Position numbers and translations under genes: made by a program. From NCBI GenBank assembly GCA_905198865.1, contig CAJKEB010000002.1:12133-76132 (forward strand): a stretch of DNA of 64,000 nt, written 5' to 3'. Positions 27,345 through 36,624 of the stretch are shown here, one piece after another. How positions within the stretch are numbered: the stretch's first letter is position 1; each line of letters begins with the position of its first letter. Under the pieces are notes generated by a model, which saw nothing but the letters and a program-made list of their open reading frames with translations, searched no databases and had not been told where the DNA came from. Source of the DNA: an uncultured Eubacteriales bacterium. Lineage in GTDB: Bacteria; Bacillota; Clostridia; Monoglobales; Monoglobaceae.

Positions 27345-29183
27345 TTATTCTTTATTATTTTTAATAAAGCTCTTTATCTCATTAATAAAAATTTCGCCGT
27401 AGCGTCTGAGCTTTTCCTCACCTACGCCTGAGACTTCAAGAAACTCGCGTTCTGAAGCCGGCATTATTCTGCACATATCTCTGAGTGTAGCGTCCGTGAA
27501 AATCACATATGCAGGCACGCCGCGGCGCTTTGCCTGCGTCATGCGGACTTCTTTCAGGCGCGCCATGAGCTTTTCGTTAACCTCTGAGTATTCCTCAGGC
27601 TTATCCGGTATTTTCGGAATTTTCTCCTTTGGCATACGCATCGTCAGACTTTTGCCGCCAAACAAGATATCCCGTGCGGAATTTTCAGTGCGGATAGTAT
27701 TATAGTGATCCTCGTCAACAGACAAGCAGCCTCTGTCAATTAAATAGTCAAATATAGTGTGTATACGCCGCGCAGGCGTATCCGACATAATACCGTATGT
27801 GGAAAGCGAATCAAGTCCCCATGACAAAACCTTCTCATTTTTTGAGCCACGCAATATGTCTATAATCATATTTTTCCCGAATGTTCTTCCTCTTTGCCTG
27901 AGCCGCAAAACACAGCTTATTATCTTCTGAGCCTCGATGGTCACATCAACATTTTCAAAATTTGTATCGCAGTTTGAGCAGTGATTGCAGCTTTGCGGCG
28001 AGCGCTCGCCGAAGTATTTTAAGATAAACCCACGCAGGCAGTCATAGGTCGTGCAGTAAAAGGTCATCATCTTAAGGCGCTCTAAATCCTTTTTTCTGAT
28101 ATTTTCCCGCATTTCTTCACTTAATTCTTCATTTTCTTCACTGTTTTCAATCAGCCACTTATTGGTCCGTACATCTTTCGGGCTGTACAGCAGTGTACAC
28201 TGTGCCGGCTCACCGTCACGCCCGGCTCTTCCTGCCTCCTGATAATAGCTTTCAATATCCTTTGGCATATTATAGTGCACAACAAACGACACATTTGACT
28301 TATCGATGCCCATACCGAAAGCATTTGTCGCAACCATCACTGTTTTTCGGTCGAACAGAAAGTCATCCTGATTACGTCTGCGTTCCTCGGCTTCCAGACC
28401 TGCATGGTATCGGGTAGCAGAAAAACCCCGCTCACAGAGGTCACTGCACACATCCTCAACTAGCTTCCGGCTGATGCAGTAGATTATGCCGCTTTTGCCG
28501 CGATTGGCATCACGGTTCAAAATATCGACAAGCGTTTCAAACTTATGCTTTGGCTTAATGACCTCAAAATACAGATTTCGCCTGTCAAAGCCGGTGACAA
28601 CCTCATATGGATTATCAAGCTTTAATATACGGCTGATGTCCTTAGCAACCTGTTTTGTTGCGGTTGCTGTAAATGCACTGATTATCGGTCGGTATGACAG
28701 CAGTTCGATAAACTCCACGATTTTGAGATAGCTCGGTCTGAAATCCTGTCCCCACTGCGAAACACAGTGAGCCTCATCCACTGTCACCATTGATATTTTT
28801 GTATTTTCGGCAAATGCCAAAAAACCGTCGGTCGTTAACCGTTCGGGAGCAACGTATATTATCTTGTATGCGCCGGCAGACGCACGGCGAAACACCTCTC
28901 TGAGCTGACCAAAGCTGAGAGAACTGTTTATATATGCCGCAGGTATTCCGGATTCGACTAGAGCTCTGACTTGATCCTTCATAAGCGAAATAAGCGGTGA
29001 AATCACCACGGTTATTCCGTTCAGGAGCATTGCAGGAATCTGGTAGCAAACCGACTTTCCTGCTCCTGTCGGCATAATACCGAGGACATCTCTGCCGGAA
29101 AGTATATTGTCAATCAGGTCTTCCTGACCATCGCGGAAGCTGTCGTGACCGAAATATTGCTTTAGTATATCATGCTTTGTCAT
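27345..29183 (-). CDS. recQ: ATP-dependent DNA helicase RecQ
   Basis: A 612-aa 3'-5' helicase acting in recombination and fork repair. Helicase motifs are in order: RDGQEDLI (motif 0), GIMPTGAGKSVCYQ (Walker A, about 36-50), VDEAHCVSQWGQDFRPSY (DEAH box plus aromatic loop), SAFTATAT (motif III), and QEAGRAGRDGEPA (motif VI). The zinc-binding Cys set C-YDCLRGFIL-C-HCSNC follows at about 365-405, then a winged-helix RQC region and a C-terminal HRDC domain (about 530-605, with VYVIFTDATL-like PAYVIFTDATLRDMC). The length is typical of bacterial RecQ. ATG 29183, with a GGGGTG site. Single gene, convergent with the amidohydrolase. Confidence 0.96.
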   Translation of the reverse strand: MTKHDILKQYFGHDSFRDGQEDLIDNILSGRDVLGIMPTGAGKSVCYQIPAMLLNGITVVISPLISLMKDQVRALVESGIPAAYINSSLSFGQLREVFRRASAGAYKIIYVAPERLTTDGFLAFAENTKISMVTVDEAHCVSQWGQDFRPSYLKIVEFIELLSYRPIISAFTATATKQVAKDISRILKLDNPYEVVTGFDRRNLYFEVIKPKHKFETLVDILNRDANRGKSGIIYCISRKLVEDVCSDLCERGFSATRYHAGLEAEERRRNQDDFLFDRKTVMVATNAFGMGIDKSNVSFVVHYNMPKDIESYYQEAGRAGRDGEPAQCTLLYSPKDVRTNKWLIENSEENEELSEEMRENIRKKDLERLKMMTFYCTTYDCLRGFILKYFGERSPQSCNHCSNCDTNFENVDVTIEAQKIISCVLRLRQRGRTFGKNMIIDILRGSKNEKVLSWGLDSLSTYGIMSDTPARRIHTIFDYLIDRGCLSVDEDHYNTIRTENSARDILFGGKSLTMRMPKEKIPKIPDKPEEYSEVNEKLMARLKEVRMTQAKRRGVPAYVIFTDATLRDMCRIMPASEREFLEVSGVGEEKLRRYGEIFINEIKSFIKNNKE

Positions 29184-29222
29184 ATGCCGCTTTCACCCCA
29201 CTATAATCTGCATCATAAAAAA

Positions 29223-29255
29223 TGCCAAAGCGGAAGTATAAAATCCGCCTTGGCA
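29223..29255 (-). terminator. Terminator of the argG-argH-aldolase operon
   Basis: A 12-bp near-perfect hairpin (TGCCAAAGCGGA/TCCGCCTTGGCA) is followed on the minus strand by ATTTTTTATG. Confidence 0.85.
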
Positions 29256-29273
29256 AAGAAAATAAATCATGAC

Positions 29274-29924
29274 TTAGTTCTTCGGTACTGTAGCCCAGTC
29301 AGCATCGAATTTTGCAATACCTGCATCTGTAAGCGGATGGTTCAGCATCTGCATGATTACACCATACGGAACAGTTGCGATGTCGCAGCCAACTCTTGCG
29401 GCATTGATTACATGAATCGGATTTCTGATTGAAGCCGCGATAATCTCTGTCTCAATTTCAGGATCGTTTGCGAATACTTCAACGATTTCTTCAATAAGGT
29501 TCATGCCGTCTGTGCCGATATCATCAAGTCTGCCGAGGAACGGGCTTACATATGTAGCGCCGGCTTTTGCTGCGAGCAGAGCCTGTGCAGCTGAGAAGAT
29601 AAGAGTAACGTTTGTCTTGATTCCGAGAGCTGTCATCTTCTTGCAAGCCATCAGACCTTCCTTGTTGAAGGGAATCTTGATGATGATGTTCTTGTGAATC
29701 TTTGTGAGCGGAATAGCCTGCTCAACCATTTCATCGGGGTCTTTTGCTGTAACCTCGGCACTGATAGGACCATCAACGATTTCAGTGATTTCCTTAACTA
29801 CATCTTCAAATTTTCTGCCTGACTTTGCGATAAGCGACGGATTTGTCGTTACACCACAAATAACACCCATATCATTGACTTCTTTAATTTCATCAACAAT
29901 GGCTGTATCAACAAAAAGTTTCAT
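29274..29924 (-). CDS. fsa: Fructose-6-phosphate aldolase / small transaldolase-like protein
   Basis: 216 aa. A short transaldolase of the FSA/TalC type, which makes or cleaves fructose-6-phosphate or transfers dihydroxyacetone units. Motifs: KLFVDTA at the N-terminus, [25 protein letters not shown] with the Schiff-base lysine, [29 protein letters not shown], and [11 protein letters not shown]. The ATG 29924 is chosen because GGAG lies 10 nt upstream; an in-frame TTG at 29933 is too close to that site. It is third in the argG-argH unit, 25 nt after argH, an unusual partner for arginine synthesis. It could serve non-oxidative pentose phosphate conversion in an organism that grows on pectin sugars. 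Confidence 0.92.
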   Translation of the reverse strand: MKLFVDTAIVDEIKEVNDMGVICGVTTNPSLIAKSGRKFEDVVKEITEIVDGPISAEVTAKDPDEMVEQAIPLTKIHKNIIIKIPFNKEGLMACKKMTALGIKTNVTLIFSAAQALLAAKAGATYVSPFLGRLDDIGTDGMNLIEEIVEVFANDPEIETEIIAASIRNPIHVINAARVGCDIATVPYGVIMQMLNHPLTDAGIAKFDADWATVPKN

Positions 29925-29949
29925 TTCTTTCAATCTCCTTTATAATTTT

Positions 29950-31317
29950 TTATTGTTTTTTATATTTTTCAATTAATTTTTTTACAGTTTCTATTGCCGG
30001 GCCACCTGTCAGCTTTCTCTGGTTAACGCACGTGGTAAGCGAAATCGCATCATAAATATCGTCGCCGAAAAGCTTCGAAAAGCTCTTGAACTCATCCATG
30101 GTCAAGGCGTCAATAACGGTGTCTTTCTCTATACAATACGCAACCATTTTGCCTACAACGGCATGTGCGTCACGGAAAGGCAAGCCGTGCTTGACCAGGT
30201 AGTCAGCCACATCGGTCGCATTCGTAAATCCGCCCTTGGCGCCTCTCAGCATTGAGTCCTTATTAACTGTCATTGTGGCAATCATCTTGGCAAATACAGG
30301 CAGGCACATTTTGACTGTATCAACAGCGTCAAAAATCTGCTCCTTGTCCTCCTGCATATCCTTATTGTATGCAAGCGGAATACCTTTCATAACCGTAAGC
30401 AATCCCATCAAATCGCCGTATACTCTGCCGGTCTTTCCTCTGGCAAGCTCTGCCACATCGGGATTTTTCTTCTGCGGCATAATGCTCGAACCCGTGCTGT
30501 ACGCATCGTCAAGCTCGATGAACTTAAACTCGTGCGAACTCCAAAGAATAATTTCTTCGGACATACGGCTGAGGTGCGTCATAACCACAGACAAATCAAA
30601 CGCAAACTCAAGAACAAAATCCCTGTCGGACACGCCGTCAAGACTGTTTTGAGTTACTCCGTCAAACCCGAGTTTTTCCGCCACAAACTCACGGTCGAGG
30701 TCATATGTTGTTCCTGCCAAAGCTCCGCTGCCCAGCGGCATAACATTGAGACGCTTTCGGCAGTCCTCAAGTCTCTCGCCGTCACGGCGGAACATTTCAT
30801 AATATGCCATCATATGATGGGCGAGTGTAATAGGCTGCGCCTTCTGGAGATGCGTGTACCCCGGCATAATCGTATCAAGGTTTGCCTCAGCAATCTCTAA
30901 AATCGATGATTTGAGCGTTTCAACGTCCTTCATAATTTCATCGATCTCATCTCTCAAATACATGCGTATATCAAGCGCAACCTGATCGTTTCGGCTTCTG
31001 CCCGTATGCAGTCTTTTGCCCACATCACCTATCCTGGAAATCAGAATAGTCTCAATGTTCATATGTATGTCCTCGGCGTCAATCTGAAATTCGACATTAC
31101 CCGCCTCAATATCAGACTTAATCTCGCCGAGAGTTTTTACTATCAAATCGGCGTCCGCTTCAGGAATTATTCCCTGACGGCCGAGCATCTCGGCATGCGC
31201 CTGACTGCCCAAAATATCCTGAGCGTACATTCTGGCATCAAATCTGATTGATGAGTTAAAGTCGTCGACAAGCGCGTCAGTGGACTTGGAAAAACGTCCG
31301 CCCCATAGTTTTGCCAT
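29950..31317 (-). CDS. argH: Argininosuccinate lyase
   Basis: A 455-aa cytoplasmic enzyme, last step of arginine synthesis, splitting argininosuccinate into arginine and fumarate. The fumarase/aspartase superfamily signature [11 protein letters not shown] is present at about residue 280, and the catalytic-loop Ser lies in it. [11 protein letters not shown] (about 105) and [13 protein letters not shown] (about 155) supply substrate-binding residues. The length is normal. ATG 31317 with TTAGGAGA. It follows argG by 46 nt and precedes the aldolase gene, so the three form an operon. Confidence 0.97.
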   Translation of the reverse strand: MAKLWGGRFSKSTDALVDDFNSSIRFDARMYAQDILGSQAHAEMLGRQGIIPEADADLIVKTLGEIKSDIEAGNVEFQIDAEDIHMNIETILISRIGDVGKRLHTGRSRNDQVALDIRMYLRDEIDEIMKDVETLKSSILEIAEANLDTIMPGYTHLQKAQPITLAHHMMAYYEMFRRDGERLEDCRKRLNVMPLGSGALAGTTYDLDREFVAEKLGFDGVTQNSLDGVSDRDFVLEFAFDLSVVMTHLSRMSEEIILWSSHEFKFIELDDAYSTGSSIMPQKKNPDVAELARGKTGRVYGDLMGLLTVMKGIPLAYNKDMQEDKEQIFDAVDTVKMCLPVFAKMIATMTVNKDSMLRGAKGGFTNATDVADYLVKHGLPFRDAHAVVGKMVAYCIEKDTVIDALTMDEFKSFSKLFGDDIYDAISLTTCVNQRKLTGGPAIETVKKLIEKYKKQ

Positions 31318-31363
31318 TATATTTATTCTCCTAACTTCTATCTTAAAGTACGCTTAACCAAAA

Positions 31364-32578
31364 TTATTTATTAAACTTATTCTTCATCATAGCTCTGACC
31401 TTAAGCGGCAGTCCGAAGAGGTTGATAAATCCTTCGCTGTCCTTATGGCTATAGAGCTCATGGCTGTCGCCGAAGCTTGCAATATCTTCATTATATAATG
31501 AATACGGTGACTTTGCGCCGGCGGGTGTGGCACTTCCCTTATAGAGCTTAAGTCTTACTTCACCTGTAACGGTTTCTTCCATTGAATCAACCATTGCTGA
31601 CAACGCCTCACGCAGCGGTGTATACCACTTTCCGTCATATACGAGTTCAGCGAACTTAATAGCTGCCTGGCGCTTAAACGCCTGTGTATCACGGTCAAGG
31701 CAGAGATATTCAAGCTCCTGAATTGCAGTATAGAGGATAGTTCCGCCCGGCGTCTCATAAACGCCCCTTGACTTCATGCCGACAAGTCTGTCCTCAACGA
31801 TATCGGCAATACCGATACCGTTCTTTCCGCCAAGCTCATTGAGCTTCTCAACCAGCGGGCGGGGAGCCATTTTCTTGCCGTCGACTGACACCGGAACGCC
31901 CTTCTCAAAGCCGATAGTAACATATGTGGGTTCGTCAGGCGCTTTCTGCGGCGAAACGCCCAGCTTAAGCAGGCTGTCAAGCTGCGGCTCGTTAGCCGGA
32001 TTCTCAAGATCCATACCTTCATGGCTGATGTGCCAGATGTTTCTGTCTCTTGAATACAAGTCCTTCTTTGTAACCGGGATTTCAATATTATGAGCCTCTG
32101 CGTAATCAACAGCGTCCTCACGTGATTTGATGTCCCAAATTCTCCAGGGCGCTATAATCTTCAGCTCAGGAGCCAATGCCTTAATAGTAAGCTCAAAGCG
32201 AACCTGGTCGTTACCCTTGCCGGTAGCGCCGTGGCAAATGGCTACAGCACCTTCCTTTTTTGCTATTTCAACAAGTCTTCTTGCGATAATCGGACGAGCA
32301 TGAGATGTACCGAGAAGGTACTTGCCTTCGTATACGGCGCCGGCTTTTAATGTCGGGAAAATAAAATCCGCAACATATTCATCGCGCAAATCTTCGATAT
32401 ACAATTTAGAAGCGCCGGCTTTTTTGGCTCTCTCTTCGAGCCCATCTGTCTCCTTGCCCTGACCGACATCACCGCATACGGCAATTACATCATAATCATA
32501 GTTCTCCTTAAGCCACGGAATAATGATAGATGTGTCAAGTCCTCCTGAATATGCCAGTACAACCTTTTCTTTTGCCAT
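31364..32578 (-). CDS. argG: Argininosuccinate synthase
   Basis: 404 aa from ATG 32578, where GGAGG has 8-nt spacing; longer in-frame starts have none. It joins citrulline and aspartate with ATP to argininosuccinate. The N-type ATP pyrophosphatase P-loop [10 protein letters not shown] opens the protein. [19 protein letters not shown] residues ([14 protein letters not shown]) at about 118 bind citrulline and aspartate, and [13 protein letters not shown] is also conserved. First gene of the argG-argH-fsa operon, with a promoter at 32631-32659. No ARG box was identified. Confidence 0.97.
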   Translation of the reverse strand: MAKEKVVLAYSGGLDTSIIIPWLKENYDYDVIAVCGDVGQGKETDGLEERAKKAGASKLYIEDLRDEYVADFIFPTLKAGAVYEGKYLLGTSHARPIIARRLVEIAKKEGAVAICHGATGKGNDQVRFELTIKALAPELKIIAPWRIWDIKSREDAVDYAEAHNIEIPVTKKDLYSRDRNIWHISHEGMDLENPANEPQLDSLLKLGVSPQKAPDEPTYVTIGFEKGVPVSVDGKKMAPRPLVEKLNELGGKNGIGIADIVEDRLVGMKSRGVYETPGGTILYTAIQELEYLCLDRDTQAFKRQAAIKFAELVYDGKWYTPLREALSAMVDSMEETVTGEVRLKLYKGSATPAGAKSPYSLYNEDIASFGDSHELYSHKDSEGFINLFGLPLKVRAMMKNKFNK

Positions 32579-32630
32579 TTTTAAGACCTCCAGTATTTCC
32601 AAGTTTAAATTAACTCTGTTTTACTTGTCT

Positions 32631-32659
32631 ATTATATAACAAACATTATGATTTTGCAA
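32631..32659 (-). promoter_or_regulatory. Promoter of argG operon
   Basis: On the minus strand TTGCAA (32654-32659) and TATAAT (32631-32636, inside TATATAAT) are 17 nt apart, with a leader of about 45 nt to ATG 32578. Confidence 0.65.
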
Positions 32660-32705
32660 TACAAATTTAAAATAATTCGGATAATTTTCGAAAATTTGGC
32701 GTACA

Positions 32706-32739
32706 AAAAGCCGCACCGAGAATATACCGTGCGGCTTTT
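32706..32739 (-). terminator. Terminator after the 37-aa gene
   Basis: The 11-bp arms AAAAGCCGCAC/GTGCGGCTTTT are followed by TTTTTG on the minus strand. It begins 25 nt past the small-gene stop, before the argG promoter. Confidence 0.8.
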
Positions 32740-32764
32740 ATATTTTAAGGAGATACTTAAATAA

Positions 32765-32878
32765 TCAATCTTTAATCACTATCTTTCTTATACTATCCCT
32801 CAGAGGCCTGCTTGTTTCCGCTTCCTTTTTGCGCTTTCGTCCGGCCGGAAGTTTCAATATATCTTTAATGTTTTTCAT
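32765..32878 (-). CDS. Small basic protein, 37 aa, unknown
   Basis: A short frame with ATG 32878, AGGTGAT 5-6 nt upstream, a TGA stop, and its own terminator 25 nt after the stop. It opens MKNIKDILKLPAGRKRKKEA and ends IRKIVIKD. About one third of its residues are Lys or Arg, and there is no hydrophobic segment or cysteine. The composition suggests nucleic acid, ribosome or acidic-partner binding, which is speculative. It resembles no family I recognise. The ribosome binding site, stop and terminator together support a real gene. Confidence 0.6.
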   Translation of the reverse strand: MKNIKDILKLPAGRKRKKEAETSRPLRDSIRKIVIKD

Positions 32879-33110
32879 AATTATCACCTGAGATGGGGGA
32901 ATATCTTAATTAATCATATGAATTTAATTTTATAATATACCGCTCAGGATACTTTTGCTTAATAAATCTGTAAATCTCTTGTAACACTCTTTGTCAAGTT
33001 CTACAAAAAAACTGTAAAATAATTATTTTTTCACCATAAATCTTAAATAATACGCAAAAAATTATCCAAAAAAATATTTTAGCCCGGAAAAATCTTGGGT
33101 AGAATACAGA

Positions 33111-33139
33111 TTGACTTTTTTCAGAAATGGTAGTTTAAT
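33111..33139 (+). promoter_or_regulatory. Promoter of the HPr-like gene
   Basis: TTGACT (33111-33116) and TTTAAT (33134-33139) are 17 nt apart. The leader of about 75 nt contains an ACACGG/CCGTGT hairpin at 33176-33196, just before the GGAGG. Confidence 0.5.
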
Positions 33140-33219
33140 AATAACTGATAAGGGAAATAATCATCAAAGTTTGATACACGGCACTTTTACCGTGTATGGA
33201 TAGTATAGGAGGTATGGCT

Positions 33220-33477
33220 ATGAGAGAGTTTTCATACACTATCACAAACAAGTATGATTTAGCTGCTAAGCCGGCGCTTGATTTGATTAAGCTCGCCGGA
33301 GAGCATGATTGTCGGACATATGTTGTAAAGGACAACCAGGTTGCCGATATTAAAAAGCTTTTTGTTCTTCTGAGCCTTGGCACTCAGTGCGGTGAAACGA
33401 TTAAATTTGTGACCGAAGGGGCAGACGAGAACCATGCCATTGACAGAATCGGAAATTATGTAACGAATAATATGTAG
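33220..33477 (+). CDS. HPr-fold protein lacking the phospho-His and Ser-46 sites
   Basis: 85 aa, the normal length of the PTS phosphocarrier HPr. It aligns along its whole length: MREFSYTIT strand, then DLAAKPALDLIKLA where HPr has GIHARPA, DIKKLFVLLSLG where HPr has LKSIMGVMSLG, and GADENHAIDRI. The catalytic His-15 is replaced by Ala and the regulatory Ser-46 by Lys, so it cannot take part in phosphotransfer in the usual way. It may be a scaffold or a regulator that binds HPr partners. ATG 33220 is chosen with GGAGG 7 nt upstream; the ATG at 33214 is too close. It has its own promoter and terminator. Confidence 0.8.
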   Translation: MREFSYTITNKYDLAAKPALDLIKLAGEHDCRTYVVKDNQVADIKKLFVLLSLGTQCGETIKFVTEGADENHAIDRIGNYVTNNM

Positions 33478-33526
33478 CCTTAATTATTGTTAATATAAAT
33501 TTTAAATACAGTTAAATCATACACTT

Positions 33527-33556
33527 GCAGTTCTGCTTAAGTAGAACTGCTTTTTG
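33527..33556 (+). terminator. Terminator of the HPr-like gene
   Basis: The arms GCAGTTCT/AGAACTGC (33527-33550) are followed by TTTTTG on the plus strand. Confidence 0.85.
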
Positions 33557-33567
33557 TTTTAAAAAAA

Positions 33568-33592
33568 GAACCGCTCCAGAACGGAGCGGTTC
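33568..33592 (-). terminator. Terminator of the ferredoxin gene
   Basis: The 10-bp arms GAACCGCTCC/GGAGCGGTTC with a 5-nt loop are followed by seven T on the minus strand. Confidence 0.9.
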
Positions 33593-33606
33593 CTGAATGA
33601 GCAAAA

Positions 33607-33774
33607 TTATGCCTTAGGAGCATCAACGGGGCAAACGTTTGCGCAGTTTCCGCAATCGATGCACTCGTCAGCGTTGATCTGATATGTAGCATCGCCTTCA
33701 GAAATGCATGATACAGGACATTCGCTTGCACATACACCACACTTGATGCACTCTTCACCGATCTGATAAGCCAT
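33607..33774 (-). CDS. 2[4Fe-4S] ferredoxin
   Basis: A 55-aa clostridial-type ferredoxin carrying electrons between pyruvate:ferredoxin oxidoreductase, hydrogenases and Rnf-type complexes. Two cluster motifs are complete: CIKCGVCASECPV (about residues 9-21) and CIDCGNCANVCPV (about 38-50). The ATG at 33774 with AGAGGTG is used; in-frame upstream codons lack a ribosome binding site and would add a non-ferredoxin tail. It lies downstream of the hydrogenase operon (95 nt) and could be co-transcribed with it or independent. Confidence 0.95.
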   Translation of the reverse strand: MAYQIGEECIKCGVCASECPVSCISEGDATYQINADECIDCGNCANVCPVDAPKA

Positions 33775-33869
33775 TATTTTCACCTCTTTTTTATACATTA
33801 ATTTCTTATTTTCCACAGCTTTATTATAAAGCATATTGGCACGTTTGTCAAGTGATAATTCACATACTG

Positions 33870-35351
33870 TTACAGGTTCTTTATTGCATCTGTAATAGTT
33901 TTTTCCATGGCAAGCTTTCCGTACTTATCAACCTCAAGCTTATTCTTCGGGCCATGGGTCAGGCATCCGGCGCCGCCGATACAGCCGCCGACACAAGCCA
34001 TACCTTCAATAAAGTTAATATTTCCTATGCCCTTTGATGCTTTAAGAAGTGCAGTTCTGCACTCTTCGATGCCGTCACAGGATACCGCATGAAGCTCAAA
34101 GTCCTCATTTCCCTGCTCCTTAAGCGCTTCCTGAACCGCCTCGGCAAGTCCGCCGCAGCGCGCGAAAATTCTGCCGTAATACGAAGCGTTGTTGAGTTCG
34201 GACTCGCCGAGTTCTGTCAGTTCAATACTCTTTGCGTCAAACAGCGCCTGAAGTTCTTCAAATGTCAGCGCACTGTCAACATAATCCTTGACTTCATCCT
34301 TTCTGATTTCCGCTTTCTTCGCGGTACAGGGGCCGATAAATACAACCTTTGAGCCGGGGTCGTTTTCTTTGATGAATTTTGCAATCGCAGCCATAGGCGA
34401 CGGATTATGTGAGATGTTATCCTTAAGCGTAGGGAAATTCTTCTTGACATAGTCAACGAACGCCGGGCAGCACGAGCTTGTCAAAAAGCCCTTTTCGGCA
34501 AGCTCCTTTGCCTCGTTGTATGCAACCATATCCGCTCCGAGAGCCGCCTCGACAACGCTGTGGAAGCCGAGCATCTTTATTCCTGTAACAACCTGTCCGA
34601 GCGTAATCTTTGCATATGAGAACTGACCTGAGATAGACGGAGCTACAACCGCATACAGACGCGTCTTTGTATCGTCCTTATACTGTTTAAGCATATTTAC
34701 AACTTCGATTATATATGACTTATCAGTAAGCGCCCCCCACGGACACTGATATACGCATGCGCCGCAGTTAATACACTTGCTTTCATCAATAACAGCGGCG
34801 TTGTTTTCGTCCATACTTATTGCCTTGACCTTACATGCCTTAACGCATGGACGCTGTGTATTTGTTATTGCACTGTACGGACAAACCTTAGCGCACATAC
34901 CGCACTCTACACACTTTGTCTTATCAATATGCGCCTTCTGATTTTCATCGAAGGTGATAGCGCCGCGCTTACATACATCCTCACATCTATGAGCAAGACA
35001 GCCACGGCAAGCCTGTGTGACTTCATATCCGCCAACCGGACATTCGTCGCAGGCGATATCCAGAACCTCCACGATGTTATCGGTACTCTTATGACCGCCG
35101 CTTGCCATTTCAATTCTCTGACCGACAATAGCTCTCTCTTTATAGATACAGCAGCGCATTGTCGCTTTGTCCTTAACAATAGTCTTTGCAATATCATTAA
35201 AGCTCTGTGTAAGCGTATCATCATATGTATGACGTGCAACCTCACGCAAAACCTTATATTTCAAATACTGAACCTTTGTATCAAATTTTCTGAGAGTTGT
35301 CGCAACTGTTTTTCCCGTATTTTGTTCGATTGGTTTTTGTTCATTACTCAT
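33870..35351 (-). CDS. [FeFe]-hydrogenase-type protein with N-terminal 4Fe-4S clusters (group B-like)
   Basis: 493 aa from ATG 35351 (AGGAGGG upstream). After an N-terminal region come cysteine-rich ferredoxin segments: CDECPVGGYEVTQACRGCLAHRC, CVECGMCAKVCPYS and CINCGACVYQCPWG. The H-cluster domain has all three motifs: TSCCPAF (L1), IGPCTAKKAEI (L2) and MACVGGCIGG (L3), so the four H-cluster cysteines are present. It should evolve or oxidise H2 with ferredoxin. The motif variants fit the group B clade of clostridial hydrogenases, whose physiology is poorly known. It is the last gene of a unit with HydS, a phosphatase and a [2Fe-2S] protein. Confidence 0.88.
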   Translation of the reverse strand: MSNEQKPIEQNTGKTVATTLRKFDTKVQYLKYKVLREVARHTYDDTLTQSFNDIAKTIVKDKATMRCCIYKERAIVGQRIEMASGGHKSTDNIVEVLDIACDECPVGGYEVTQACRGCLAHRCEDVCKRGAITFDENQKAHIDKTKCVECGMCAKVCPYSAITNTQRPCVKACKVKAISMDENNAAVIDESKCINCGACVYQCPWGALTDKSYIIEVVNMLKQYKDDTKTRLYAVVAPSISGQFSYAKITLGQVVTGIKMLGFHSVVEAALGADMVAYNEAKELAEKGFLTSSCCPAFVDYVKKNFPTLKDNISHNPSPMAAIAKFIKENDPGSKVVFIGPCTAKKAEIRKDEVKDYVDSALTFEELQALFDAKSIELTELGESELNNASYYGRIFARCGGLAEAVQEALKEQGNEDFELHAVSCDGIEECRTALLKASKGIGNINFIEGMACVGGCIGGAGCLTHGPKNKLEVDKYGKLAMEKTITDAIKNL

Positions 35352-35396
35352 ATTATACCCTCCTGCCGGCATAGAAATCAAAGATTTTCATACCGT

Positions 35397-35438
35397 TTTA
35401 TTCATTATTCATTATTCAATATTCTTTATTCGCTATTC
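35397..35438. repeat. Six tandem heptamers GAATANN
   Basis: On the minus strand six consecutive 7-mers read GAATAGC, GAATAAA, GAATATT, GAATAAT, GAATAAT, GAATAAA. The array lies 46 nt upstream of the ATG of the second hydrogenase gene, in the 103-nt gap after the phosphatase gene. Confidence 0.85.
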
Positions 35439-35454
35439 TATATTTTCGGTCACT

Positions 35455-36624
35455 CTAAAAATAGTTCACGACCACGTTTTTACCCATCTCTTCAAGACAC
35501 TGTTTAAGTTCTTCAATAATTTTGGATTTTATACTAAAGCTGATATTCAGATCAGGGGTCTCATGAGCCACATTCTGGGCTCTTCCCACAAACAAATTTA
35601 TATCTGTCGCCTCTCTGAATAGTAATCTGGCAATTTCGCTTGCTCCGTCGTTTTGTTTTCCCCATTTCTCAAAAAGCGAGTTGTCCTGCAAGTAGTTCTT
35701 CGCATAGTCAAGAACACGGGCAACAGTGATTACGCCTTCTGTAACCAGATCCACTCCCTCGATTGAGGCAGTCGGTGGAATTGCGGGGTCTGAATAGTCT
35801 ACATGAGTGACTATCTCCTTTCCGAGATACCTTGCGGTTATATTAGACGTTGTTCCTCCGCAAACAATATGCTTACCTCTTTTTGAGAAAAACAGTGCAA
35901 GCATTTTATTATCATCCTTAGGATCCTTCGGCGAGCCGAACAGCAGATTACACGACTTGCGCTTTCTTATCTGAACCGCGGCGACAGTTGTATCATCGCC
36001 GGGCTTTAAAGCATATAAGTGATTGCACTCGTCAGCTATACTTGACGCGATTATCTTGGCTGTCTGCTTGTAGTTATAATTCGCTTCAGCAAAGGCAATG
36101 ATATTTTCCCTCTGCCATCCGTAATTCAGAACCTGACCAACGCCGGCATATATCGCGCCATCGCTCATGGCGATAAACACATCATCCTGTTCAAGAGAAA
36201 TTCTCGACTCATATATCTTCTTTCCCTCGATTACACGCTCATTCTTGGAATACTCATAATTCTTTCCGCCGCGCAGAAGTATAACCTCCGGATTGTCAAA
36301 CTGAATTATCTCTGCCTCGGTGTTTTCGATAAACCGCATTATTGTGAAAGTAGAATACGCAACACCGCGCTTCTTGCACACCGGAAGAGTTGCCGCTATT
36401 GTAGAAACACATTCATCTACGCTCATGTTTTCTGCTATCATGGTTGAAATAATCTTCGAGGTGAGCGTTGCAAGAATATTCGCTTTAACACCGCTGCCGA
36501 GCCCGTCGGCAAGTACCACGATAAGCTCATTTTCCTTGCGTACCACTTCGACCATGTCGCCGCAAAGCTCCTCGCCTACGTGATTTAAACTTACATATCC
36601 AACATCAGCAAACAAATCATTCAT
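35455..36624 (-). CDS. SpoIIE-type PP2C serine phosphatase of the hydrogenase operon
   Basis: 389 aa. Residues 1-220 form a SpoIIE/PP2C phosphatase domain with metal-binding motifs GDMVEVV, LADGLGSG (about residue 40), AMSDG and a GDDTTVAAV motif near residue 210. The C-terminal part (about 225-389) is a separate domain that I do not recognise; it is a constant companion in this operon type. No membrane segment is visible. The ATG at 36624 overlaps the HydS stop by 8 nt, so translation is probably coupled. The phosphatase likely acts in a signalling relay with the PAS-containing hydrogenase, as in hfs-type operons. The target phosphoprotein is not encoded here. Confidence 0.85.
   Translation of the reverse strand: MNDLFADVGYVSLNHVGEELCGDMVEVVRKENELIVVLADGLGSGVKANILATLTSKIISTMIAENMSVDECVSTIAATLPVCKKRGVAYSTFTIMRFIENTEAEIIQFDNPEVILLRGGKNYEYSKNERVIEGKKIYESRISLEQDDVFIAMSDGAIYAGVGQVLNYGWQRENIIAFAEANYNYKQTAKIIASSIADECNHLYALKPGDDTTVAAVQIRKRKSCNLLFGSPKDPKDDNKMLALFFSKRGKHIVCGGTTSNITARYLGKEIVTHVDYSDPAIPPTASIEGVDLVTEGVITVARVLDYAKNYLQDNSLFEKWGKQNDGASEIARLLFREATDINLFVGRAQNVAHETPDLNISFSIKSKIIEELKQCLEEMGKNVVVNYF

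Noticed and set aside
34929..35507. 192-codon plus-strand frame across the hydrogenase gene start
   Set aside because: It overlaps conserved ferredoxin motifs on the other strand and the heptamer repeat; no ribosome binding site.
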